Below are positions 1-4,816 of a stretch of 7,426 nucleotides of DNA, one piece after another. The DNA is from Nostoc cf. edaphicum LEGE 07299. Lineage in GTDB: Bacteria; Cyanobacteriota; Cyanobacteriia; Cyanobacteriales; Nostocaceae. The stretch lies in contig NZ_JADEXF010000145.1 of the NCBI RefSeq assembly GCF_015207245.1, forward strand, positions 1 through 7,426. Reading direction: 5' to 3'. A model generated the notes under the pieces. It did no database searches. It saw only the letters and a list, made by a program, of their open reading frames with translations, and had not been told where the DNA came from. The translations under genes and the position numbers were made by a program. Position 1 is the first letter of the stretch. Each line of letters starts with the position of its first letter.

Positions 1-538
1 CACTTTGAGCAAATGTTGCTCCGTTCGGTGACTGTTCGATTGTTGCCATTAAGCTGGCTCCTCCAATCAGCAGAAGGTACTGTTGCGAAAAGAATTCCGG
101 ATTTTTAACGCCAGCCTCAGCCGCCAAGCGCACAATAATTTGTCGAATTGACTCACGTAGGTCTACCGAAACCTGATGTGCTTTATGAGAGGCATCGGCA
201 ATTTCCAAAACAGCATTGATGAACGGACAACCCCGAAAATTGGGACTTGAGTACCACTCACGCAACACATCAAACGTTCCTAATAAACGTTCTTTGGGTG
301 TAATACCTCGCTCTGAAACTGCATCCTCAAACCAGCATAACCACTGGATAGCGCGATATTTCATCACTTCCTCGATTAATAAGTCTTTGGAAGGAAACCA
401 ACGGTAAAGCGTCCGTTTAGCAACACCTGACGCTGCAATTACTTCATTAATACCGACATGCTGAATTCCCTTCTGATAAAAGAGTTCAGAAGCCGTTTCC
501 AGGATTTGTTGCCGAGCGTGACTTGATTCAGTAGTCAT
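1..538 (-). CDS. TetR/AcrR-family transcriptional repressor (3' end cut by window edge)
   Basis: The minus-strand frame is open from the ATG at 538 to position 1 without a stop, giving 179 visible residues; TetR proteins of this type are usually about 190-200 aa, so only a short C-terminal tail is missing. The N-terminus is a classic TetR DNA-binding domain: helix 1 (HARQQILETASELFYQKG, residues 7-24), then the helix-turn-helix with SGVAKRTLYRWFPSKDLL at 37-54. The C-terminal part carries RGCPFINAVLE (102-112), seen in the YxaF/LmrA-like branch. By family it should bind a palindrome as a dimer and release it on binding a small ligand, which cannot be deduced here. It diverges from the AhpD-like gene at 640, and two matching palindromes lie between them, so it probably represses both itself and that gene. 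The start is uncertain: an AAGGAG at 568-563 is 24 nt from this ATG but 6 nt from an in-frame TTG at 556, which would add six residues. Confidence 0.93.
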   Translation of the reverse strand, partial: MTTESSHARQQILETASELFYQKGIQHVGINEVIAASGVAKRTLYRWFPSKDLLIEEVMKYRAIQWLCWFEDAVSERGITPKERLLGTFDVLREWYSSPNFRGCPFINAVLEIADASHKAHQVSVDLRESIRQIIVRLAAEAGVKNPEFFSQQYLLLIGGASLMATIEQSPNGATFAQS

Positions 539-550
539 AGTTAAATGAGT

Positions 551-564
551 AGACAAGCTTGTCT
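551..564. promoter_or_regulatory. Palindromic operator 1 (probable TetR site)
   Basis: AGACAAGCTTGTCT is a perfect 14-bp palindrome, flanked on the left by GT. It shares the half-site AGACAA/TTGTCT with operator 2 at 594-611. It lies 12 bp upstream of the repressor ATG at 538 and overlaps the alternative TTG start at 556. A TACAAT at 574-579 could be the -10 of the plus-strand gene; its -35 would then fall on this operator. That the neighbouring TetR protein binds here is inferred from position and symmetry. Confidence 0.75.
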
Positions 565-568
565 CCTT
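563..568 (-). promoter_or_regulatory. Shine-Dalgarno AAGGAG that may set a TTG start for the TetR gene
   Basis: Read on the minus strand, positions 568-563 are AAGGAG, the strongest ribosome-binding sequence in this intergenic region. It is 24 nt from the ATG at 538, too far for normal use, but 6 nt from the in-frame TTG at 556-554, with no stop between that TTG and the ATG. If it is used, translation starts inside operator 1. It may also be a chance match. Confidence 0.4.
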
Positions 569-593
569 TGAAATACAATAGCACCAACTTTTA

Positions 594-611
594 GTAGACA
601 AACTTGTCTAC
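594..611. promoter_or_regulatory. Palindromic operator 2 (probable TetR site)
   Basis: GTAGACAAACTTGTCTAC is an 18-bp palindrome broken only at its two central bases. It repeats the half-site of operator 1, and the two centres are 45 bp apart. It ends 28 bp before the ATG at 640, so it would lie just downstream of a transcription start driven by the TACAAT at 574-579 and could block that promoter. Two sites with the same half-site bracketing a divergent promoter region are typical of TetR autoregulation. Confidence 0.78.
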
Positions 612-626
612 TTTTTTTGTACATTT

Positions 627-630
627 GAGG
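627..630 (+). promoter_or_regulatory. Ribosome-binding site supporting the ATG at 640
   Basis: GAGG at 627-630 is 9 nt upstream of the ATG at 640. This argues for that start rather than the in-frame TTG at 604, which lies inside operator 2 and has no Shine-Dalgarno sequence in front of it. Confidence 0.6.
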
Positions 631-639
631 CAACAACCA

Positions 640-1212
640 ATGGAATTTACTATTTACACGATTGATACCGCGCCTGAAGACTCTAAAGCAGCATTAGTTC
701 ACGCACAACAAACGTTTGGGTTTATTCCAAATTTAGAGGGAGTTTTCGCCCAAGCACCTGCGTTGCTCAAAGGTTCGATGGCACTATGGGATTTGTTTGC
801 TACGACAAGTTTCAGTCCAACTGAACAGCAAATCGTTTATTTGACTGTGAATTATGAACACGAGTGTCACTACTGCATGGCAGCCCACTCCGGCTTGGCA
901 AAGATGATGGGTATGAAGAGTGAAGATATTCAAGCGCTACGTGATAATACACCACTCAAAGAGCCAAAATTGCAAGCACTACGCCGTTTTACGCAACGAA
1001 TGATTCAAGCACGGGGTTGGGTTGAAGATGCTGAAATTCAGGAATTTTTAGCAGTTGGTTATGATAAGCAACAAGTACTAGAAGTCATTCTGGGCATAGC
1101 AATTAAAGTGATGCACAACTACACAAACCACATTGCTAGAACGCCTCTTGATAAACCATTTCAGCCATACATCTGGTCAAAGCCTGGAATCGAGAGCGTC
1201 AATAGCATTTGA
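640..1212 (+). CDS. AhpD-like / carboxymuconolactone decarboxylase family protein
   Basis: This encodes a 190-aa all-helical protein of the AhpD/CMD superfamily, whose members are thiol peroxidases or related oxidoreductases using a CxxC pair. The signature is visible: E62 in SPTEQQIVYLTV, then C76-H-Y-C79 and H83 in ECHYCMAAH, matching the E...CxxCxxxH arrangement of AhpD catalytic centres. The C-terminal HNYTNHIARTPLD (159-171) is common in stand-alone members of this group. There is no signal peptide or membrane segment, so it should be cytoplasmic. An extended in-frame start at TTG 604 exists, but the ATG at 640 has a GAGG 9 nt upstream and gives the usual family N-terminus. It diverges from the TetR gene and is probably its regulatory target, which suggests induction by an oxidant or toxic compound (inference). 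The substrate is unknown. It ends 20 bp from the convergent crtH stop; no clear terminator was seen there. Confidence 0.92.
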   Translation: MEFTIYTIDTAPEDSKAALVHAQQTFGFIPNLEGVFAQAPALLKGSMALWDLFATTSFSPTEQQIVYLTVNYEHECHYCMAAHSGLAKMMGMKSEDIQALRDNTPLKEPKLQALRRFTQRMIQARGWVEDAEIQEFLAVGYDKQQVLEVILGIAIKVMHNYTNHIARTPLDKPFQPYIWSKPGIESVNSI

Positions 1213-1232
1213 CGGAACTCTAAAGGGGTACT

Positions 1233-2723
1233 TCATAATTCTAAATCTACAGCAATGCGATGGGCGCAAGCAAACCCAGAAAAAGCTACTGCATTCAATC
1301 CTTGACCTGGAAAGGTACTATCCCCCACACAATAAAGTCCTGGAATAGCTGTGCGATTAAAGGGCATACTTAATAACCCCCGCAACTTGCGCCGGGGAAT
1401 TGGCCCATAAGTGCCATCCTGACGACCCAAAAAGCGGCGATGGCTGCGGGGTGTCCCCACCTCCAGATAATCCAATCCAGCATCTAAGCCTGGAAAAATC
1501 TTCTCTAGGCGGTCAATAATTCGCCAAGCCGCCTCTTCCTTCTTCGCTTCGTACTCACTCGGAGAAAGTTTTTGCCAATCATCAATCCAATGAGGCGTAA
1601 AGGCATGAATGATATGATATCCACTTGGTGCTAAATCTGGGTCAAGCAATGTGGGAATCGAAACAAAAACTGTGCCTTCCACTGCTGTCATTTTTTCCCA
1701 ATCTTCCAGCAAAATATGGTGACACTCTGTCCCCGCAGGTAAAACTGACTCTTTTACCCCTATATGCAAACTCAAGAAGCTGGGAGATTTTTGATAATTT
1801 TGTTGCCACTTTTTCTCATTATGTGGCATTTCTTCTGCTGGTAGTAATTGTTCAAATGTATCCCAGCGTGTAGCATTAGAAACTATGCGTTTACCCCGAT
1901 ATACTTCACCACTTGCCAGTTGCACACCTACCGCTTTTCCCTGTTCTGTGAGAATTTTCGTGACTCTAGCTTGGTACTGAATCTTACCTCCAGCCTTCTC
2001 TAGACCTTCCACCAGTTTTTGGGCAATTTGTCCGACTCCGCCTTTGGGATAGTTCACTCCGCCATAATGCCTGTCAGAAAAGACCATCCCAGCATTAATC
2101 ATTGGTGTCATGTCAGCGGTAACAACCGACCAGCAATAACATTCCATATCGATAAATTTCAATAATTGCGGGTCTTTGATGTAGCGTCTTGCAAAATCCC
2201 CCGCGTTTTGGGGCAGATACTTAACTAAACCGAGACATGCTAAAGGATTTTGGAAAAATACCCGCAGTAGATACCGAGGTTCTTCCAGCGACAACAAATC
2301 CATGCTGTTGAGACACTTGAATACTTTTTGGCATTCGTCATAAAAGCGACGAATCCCCTGTTCTTCATGAGGAAAATGAGCAGTAAGATTTTGCAAAAAT
2401 TTTTCATAAACCCGGTCAACCTTCAGGTTTAAACCTTGGGGTAGATGATAGTGAATCTGCACCGGATCTGCGATCGCTTCTTGGGTAACATTCACAGATG
2501 ATAATGCACGAGTGAGTAAGTTAGTAGTGCCGTTCTGTCCCAGCCCAAAAATCATCGATGCGCCAACATCGAACCGATAGCCTTGGCGTTCAAAATAACC
2601 AGCGCTACCACCTGGAATCAAATAACGTTCCAGTACCAGCACTTTCGCTCCCTTCGCTGCTAACTGAGTTGCTGTTACTAATCCGCCAATACCAGACCCA
2701 ATTACGATCGCATCAATTGTCAT
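1233..2723 (-). CDS. crtH: Prolycopene (carotene) cis-trans isomerase CrtH/CrtISO
   Basis: A 496-aa FAD-dependent enzyme that isomerises tetra-cis-lycopene (prolycopene) to all-trans lycopene in the plant/cyanobacterial poly-cis carotenoid pathway, acting after zeta-carotene desaturase and usually membrane-associated. Residues 5-33 form the FAD-binding Rossmann motif (GSGIGG at 9-14, acidic E32 closing the second strand), followed by IPGGSAGYFERQGYRFDVGA, where the flavin-binding fold continues. The C-terminus has the second FAD contact, GLYCVGDSTFPGQG (462-475), then GLNAVAFSGFACAHRIA. Length agrees with cyanobacterial CrtH (about 500 aa). The wider superfamily includes CrtI-type desaturases and CrtO, but overall similarity to the cyanobacterial isomerase group is what I recognise. 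The start is fixed: an in-frame TGA lies four bases upstream of the ATG. Both the AAAGGA ribosome-binding sequence and the ATG lie in a heptamer repeat array. A HIP1 octamer is at 2470-2477. Confidence 0.95.
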   Translation of the reverse strand: MTIDAIVIGSGIGGLVTATQLAAKGAKVLVLERYLIPGGSAGYFERQGYRFDVGASMIFGLGQNGTTNLLTRALSSVNVTQEAIADPVQIHYHLPQGLNLKVDRVYEKFLQNLTAHFPHEEQGIRRFYDECQKVFKCLNSMDLLSLEEPRYLLRVFFQNPLACLGLVKYLPQNAGDFARRYIKDPQLLKFIDMECYCWSVVTADMTPMINAGMVFSDRHYGGVNYPKGGVGQIAQKLVEGLEKAGGKIQYQARVTKILTEQGKAVGVQLASGEVYRGKRIVSNATRWDTFEQLLPAEEMPHNEKKWQQNYQKSPSFLSLHIGVKESVLPAGTECHHILLEDWEKMTAVEGTVFVSIPTLLDPDLAPSGYHIIHAFTPHWIDDWQKLSPSEYEAKKEEAAWRIIDRLEKIFPGLDAGLDYLEVGTPRSHRRFLGRQDGTYGPIPRRKLRGLLSMPFNRTAIPGLYCVGDSTFPGQGLNAVAFSGFACAHRIAVDLEL

Positions 2724-2748
2724 TTGTCATTTGTCCTTTGTCATTTGT
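2714..2748. repeat. STRR-type heptamer array covering the crtH start codon
   Basis: Five 7-bp units in a row: CAATTGT (2714), CATTTGT (2721), CATTTGT (2728), CCTTTGT (2735) and CATTTGT (2742). Degenerate tandem heptamers of this kind are known from heterocystous cyanobacteria as short tandemly repeated repetitive sequences. Here the array enters the coding region: the second unit holds the crtH ATG on the minus strand, and the fourth supplies the AAAGG of its Shine-Dalgarno. Confidence 0.85.
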
Positions 2749-2826
2749 ACTGAGCCTATCGCTAAAGCGAAAGCTCCGCTAACGCGTAGCGTCTGTCTAC
2801 GACACGCTGCGCGAACGTAGAGAAGT
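2749..2826. repeat. Palindromic interspersed element within the heptamer array
   Basis: About 78 bp of GC-richer sequence made of three adjoining stem-loops: TCGCT-AA-AGCGA (2759-2770), CGCTA-ACGCG-TAGCG (2777-2791), and TCTACG (2796-2801) pairing with CGTAGA (2816-2821). It resembles the palindromic intergenic repeats common in Nostoc genomes; I recognise the style but cannot count copies here. It is bordered by ATTTGT on both sides (2743-2748 and 2827-2832), as if it had entered an older heptamer array. Confidence 0.7.
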
Positions 2827-2840
2827 ATTTGTCCTTTGTC
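2827..2840. repeat. Heptamer-array fragment, direct copy of 2729-2742
   Basis: ATTTGTCCTTTGTC is identical over 14 bp to positions 2729-2742 and in the same orientation. It looks like the continuation of the 2714-2748 array beyond the palindromic element. Confidence 0.65.
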
Positions 2841-2867
2841 TAAAGTCAATCAATATTTAATTTAACT

Positions 2868-2905
2868 AATGACCAATGACCAATGACAAAGGACAAATGA
2901 CCAAT
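2868..2905. repeat. STRR-type heptamer array, opposite orientation
   Basis: AATGACC (2868), AATGACC (2875), AATGACA (2882), AAGGACA (2889), AATGACC (2896), then AAT. It is the reverse complement type of the 2714-2748 array and shares a perfect 20-bp inverted match with it. A plus-strand frame that opens here is repeat-derived and not a credible gene. Confidence 0.8.
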
Positions 2906-3138
2906 CAAAAAAAAAGAGGGACGAGCCTGCTACTGCTGACTAATCCCGTCTGCCGATCCTTAAAAGAGAGGAGAACACTGTATAACAATATAGCCTTGAT
3001 TGAGAATTTATGTCAACTATTAATGAAAGTTTTTATCAATAAAATTGAGAGTGTTAATTATCAGCTGTCAGCCGGATGCAGGAAAGAGTATTATGGTGTT
3101 TCAGTTCTTATACAATAGAAAAGCCTCTATTTCTGGCT
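2906..3138. other. Intergenic stretch upstream of upp
   Basis: This is the non-repeat part of the 415-bp gap between divergent crtH and upp, and it should hold the upp promoter and perhaps that of crtH. It has an A9 run at 2908-2916 and is AT-rich from about 2980. I see no credible gene, RNA or riboswitch in it. An in-frame ATG at 3076 would extend Upp by 21 residues, but that extension has no family resemblance. Confidence 0.5.
2996..3023 (+). promoter_or_regulatory. Candidate upp promoter
   Basis: TTGATT (2996-3001), a 16-bp spacer and TATTAA (3018-3023) resemble a sigma-70-type promoter about 115 bp before the upp ATG. The region is AT-rich and several other matches are nearly as good, so this is only a candidate. 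Confidence 0.2.
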
Positions 3139-3789
3139 ATGACGCTACAATTGCGCGTTTATGTTCCACCCCATCCCCTGATAAAACACTGGCTGGCAGT
3201 TGCCCGTGATGCAGGCACACCTTCAGTATTATTTCGCAGTGCCATGACTGAGTTGGGAAGATGGCTGACCTATGAAGCTGCGCGAGACTGGTTGCCGACT
3301 CAAGAAACAGCAGTACAGAGTCCTTTAGATACCTGTCCAGCAACGGTGATCGATCCGCAAGTGCCTATAGCAGTAGTGCCGATTCTGCGGGCTGGGCTAG
3401 GATTACTAGAGGGAGCGCAGACTTTACTGCCTTTAGCATCGATTTATCACCTTGGTTTGGCAAGAGACGAAGAAACGCTGCAACCTCATTGTTATCTAAA
3501 CAAGTTACCAGAAAAATTTGACCCCCAAACACGAGTGTTAGTTACCGATCCAATGTTGGCAACCGGAGGGTCGATCATGGCGGCAATGGCAGAATTGACA
3601 CAACGGGGTGCTGATCCAGCCCTGACCCGGATCGTTTGCGTAGTGGCGGCTCCACCAGCTTTACAAAAACTGAGTGAAGCTTATCCAGGTTTAATAATTT
3701 ACACCGCTACTATTGACGAAAAACTGGACAGCAAGGGATATATTGTACCGGGATTGGGAGATGCAGGCGATCGCATCTTTGGGACTTAA
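3139..3789 (+). CDS. upp: Uracil phosphoribosyltransferase
   Basis: Encodes 216 aa, the normal length for this enzyme, which converts uracil and PRPP into UMP and pyrophosphate in pyrimidine salvage in the cytoplasm. The PRPP-binding motif is VLVTDPMLATGGS (133-145), with the acidic pair reduced to T136-D137 as is usual in Upp. The uracil-binding C-terminus is GYIVPGLGDAGDRIFGT (200-216). VVPILRAGLGLLEG (79-92) is the conserved strand-loop near the active site. The frame continues upstream to an ATG at 3076, but family similarity begins at MTLQLRVYVPPHP, so the ATG at 3139 was chosen even though no good Shine-Dalgarno precedes it; cyanobacterial genes often lack one. It is followed in the same direction, after 75 bp, by the small membrane protein gene. 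A HIP1 site lies at 3767-3774. Confidence 0.95.
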   Translation: MTLQLRVYVPPHPLIKHWLAVARDAGTPSVLFRSAMTELGRWLTYEAARDWLPTQETAVQSPLDTCPATVIDPQVPIAVVPILRAGLGLLEGAQTLLPLASIYHLGLARDEETLQPHCYLNKLPEKFDPQTRVLVTDPMLATGGSIMAAMAELTQRGADPALTRIVCVVAAPPALQKLSEAYPGLIIYTATIDEKLDSKGYIVPGLGDAGDRIFGT

Positions 3790-3864
3790 GCTAGTATGCA
3801 GCTAGGGCAGGAAAATAGCATAACTACTGTAAAAGTTGCAAGGTTTGTTGAAGGCGGTAAAGAT

Positions 3865-4218
3865 ATGAGTCAGCGAGATGGATTTGCCAGTGGTTTTTTA
3901 GCAGGGGCATTTGTTGGTGGTGTATTTGGCGGTGTCATAGGAGCAGTGATTGCTTCTCGACGCGATCCAGATTTGCTAGCCGAGGAGGAGACAGAACTGA
4001 CAGATAGCCAAGTCGAAGCGAAGAAAATAGCAGCAAAGCGGCGTCAGATGAAAGCTTCAGAAAGCGAGAGCAACGGTATAGAAACGGCCCGGCGATCGCT
4101 AGAAGATAAAATTGCCCAGCTAAATGCCACAATTGATGAAGTGCGGAAGCAACTGGGAAATGTTAATAGCACTTCACCCCAAGCAACTAATGACCGCTCC
4201 CTCACTAAAGACTCCTGA
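3865..4218 (+). CDS. Small glycine-rich membrane protein with coiled-coil tail, function unknown
   Basis: Encodes 117 aa that I cannot assign to a named family. Residues 9-31 form one hydrophobic helix rich in small residues (SGFLAGAFVGGVFGGVIGAV), with glycines at 10, 14, 18, 19, 22, 23 and 26, a glycine-zipper pattern that favours helix-helix packing in membranes; YtxH-like proteins share this design. SRRD follows as a positive flank. Residues about 35-100 are highly charged and probably helical or coiled-coil (heptad-like LEDKIAQLNATIDEVRKQL at 79-97), and the last 17 residues are polar and likely disordered. There is no cleavable signal peptide; a single-pass anchor with a cytoplasmic tail is most likely. 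The frame also opens at 3796, but GAAGG at 3850-3854 stands 10 nt before the ATG at 3865. It lies between upp and ycf19 in the same direction, with gaps of 75 and 129 bp. A HIP1 site is at 4092-4099. Confidence 0.75.
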   Translation: MSQRDGFASGFLAGAFVGGVFGGVIGAVIASRRDPDLLAEEETELTDSQVEAKKIAAKRRQMKASESESNGIETARRSLEDKIAQLNATIDEVRKQLGNVNSTSPQATNDRSLTKDS

Positions 4219-4347
4219 AGTTTGTTCAGGCGTGGTGAAAGTGTCAAGCGTGGTAAACGTGAAATCCGCAAACACTTTTGACTTTGGACTAAATTAAAAT
4301 TAAAAGATAAGACCGCGTTTAACACCTAGTAGGAAACCAAACTATCC

Positions 4348-4617
4348 ATGAGTTTACTGATTACGACACTAATTACCTTTGTCAGCTTTTATAGCTATTT
4401 GCTAATTATCCGGGTTTTGCTAACCTGGTTCCCGACAATCAACTGGTATAACCAGCCATTTGCCGCTTTAGCCCAAATAACTGACCCTTATCTGAATCTA
4501 TTCCGCTCAATTATTCCCCCATTGGGCGGTATGGATTTTTCGCCAATCTTAGCTTTCTTAGCACTTAATCTAGTTAGTGGGCTTCTGAGTGCCATTCCAG
4601 CTAGCCTGCCCTTATAG
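4348..4617 (+). CDS. ycf19: YGGT-family membrane protein Ycf19/YlmG
   Basis: Encodes 89 aa of the YGGT family, known as Ycf19 in plastids and cyanobacteria and YlmG in Gram-positive bacteria. Two hydrophobic segments are visible: about residues 3-26 (LLITTLITFVSFYSYLLIIR) and 65-83 (SPILAFLALNLVSGLLSAI). The loop between carries the family signature: RVLLTWFPTINWYN (22-35) and ITDPYLNLFRSIIPPLGGMDFSPI (44-67). Members are inner-membrane or thylakoid proteins, and plant and cyanobacterial homologues have been linked to nucleoid distribution and plastid or cell division; the molecular role is unresolved. Length is normal. AGGA at 4331-4334 is 13 nt before the ATG, a rather long spacing. It may be co-transcribed with the upstream membrane protein gene, but the 129-bp gap leaves room for its own promoter. 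A hairpin with a T-run follows 38 bp after the stop. Confidence 0.93.
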   Translation: MSLLITTLITFVSFYSYLLIIRVLLTWFPTINWYNQPFAALAQITDPYLNLFRSIIPPLGGMDFSPILAFLALNLVSGLLSAIPASLPL

Positions 4618-4655
4618 AAAGAAAGATTTTGATTACTACCTTGGTAAAAAATTGT

Positions 4656-4694
4656 GTAGAGACGTTAAGTATACAAGCGTCTCTACGATTTTTT
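4656..4694. terminator. Bidirectional rho-independent-type terminator after ycf19
   Basis: GTAGAGACG (4656-4664) pairs perfectly with CGTCTCTAC (4678-4686) around a 13-nt loop. On the plus strand a T6 run follows at 4689-4694. On the minus strand A4646-A4651 gives a T6 run five nucleotides past the stem. It can therefore end both the ycf19 transcript and the convergent one from 4817-5248. The GTAGAGACG arm also resembles a dispersed Nostoc repeat, so it may be a recruited repeat. Confidence 0.75.
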
Positions 4695-4703
4695 GCGAAT
4701 TAC

Positions 4704-4773
4704 TAATTAACCCAAGTTGCTAGTTATCAAAAAATACCATTATGCAACACTAATTAGCAACTTACGTTAATTA
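4704..4773. repeat. Long imperfect inverted repeat between convergent genes
   Basis: Positions 4704-4726 and 4751-4773 match as inverted 23-bp arms with three mismatches, around a 24-nt AT-rich loop. The longest perfect stretch is AAGTTGCTA/TAGCAACTT (9 bp). It contains no coding frame of note. It may be a small interspersed palindrome or an accessory transcription end signal. Confidence 0.65.
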
Positions 4774-4785
4774 CCTAGCCTGTTT

Positions 4786-4800
4786 CTCGCCTTTGGCGAG
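4786..4800. repeat. Short GC-rich hairpin downstream of the secreted-protein gene
   Basis: CTCGCC-TTT-GGCGAG is a perfect 6-bp stem with a three-base loop, 16 bp past the stop of the minus-strand gene at 4817. No T-run follows in either direction, so it is not a standard terminator; it may protect the 3' end of the transcript or belong to a repeat. Confidence 0.5.
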
Positions 4801-4816
4801 TACTACGAATTAAGAA

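Larger units (their letters stand above)
2726..2901 (-). promoter_or_regulatory. Long-range inverted repeat that could hide the crtH ribosome-binding site
   Basis: Positions 2726-2745 and 2882-2901 are perfect 20-bp inverted repeats, 136 bp apart. On a crtH transcript starting upstream of 2901 the two arms could pair. The proximal arm contains AAAGGA and ends two bases before the ATG, so pairing would cover the Shine-Dalgarno entirely. The complementarity is seen directly; that it forms or matters in vivo is inference, and it may only reflect two repeat arrays in opposite orientation. Confidence 0.3.

Noticed and set aside
216..407. 63-codon plus-strand frame
   Set aside because: It lies antisense to the clearly recognisable TetR gene and has no ribosome-binding site or domain features.
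1133..1348. 71-codon plus-strand frame spanning the AhpD-like and crtH 3' ends
   Set aside because: It is an out-of-frame shadow of both convergent genes with no recognisable content.
2786..2800. NtcA-like site GTA...TAC
   Set aside because: The spacing is nine bases rather than the eight of the NtcA consensus, and it falls in a repeat-derived palindrome.
2714..2905. CRISPR array
   Set aside because: The units are 7-bp tandem heptamers without spacers of constant length, and no cas gene is nearby.
2876..3118. 80-codon plus-strand frame beginning in the heptamer array
   Set aside because: Its first residues are a translation of the repeat units, the rest has no protein-like pattern, and it overlaps the upp promoter region.
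3076..3138. N-terminal extension of Upp from the ATG at 3076
   Set aside because: The 21 extra residues do not resemble Upp N-termini; similarity begins at the ATG of 3139.
3796..3864. N-terminal extension of the small membrane protein from the ATG at 3796
   Set aside because: GAAGG before the ATG at 3865 and the neat short N-terminus ahead of the membrane helix favour the later start.
4044..4325. 93-codon minus-strand frame
   Set aside because: It is antisense to the small membrane protein gene, whose plus-strand frame has a Shine-Dalgarno and a coherent domain layout.
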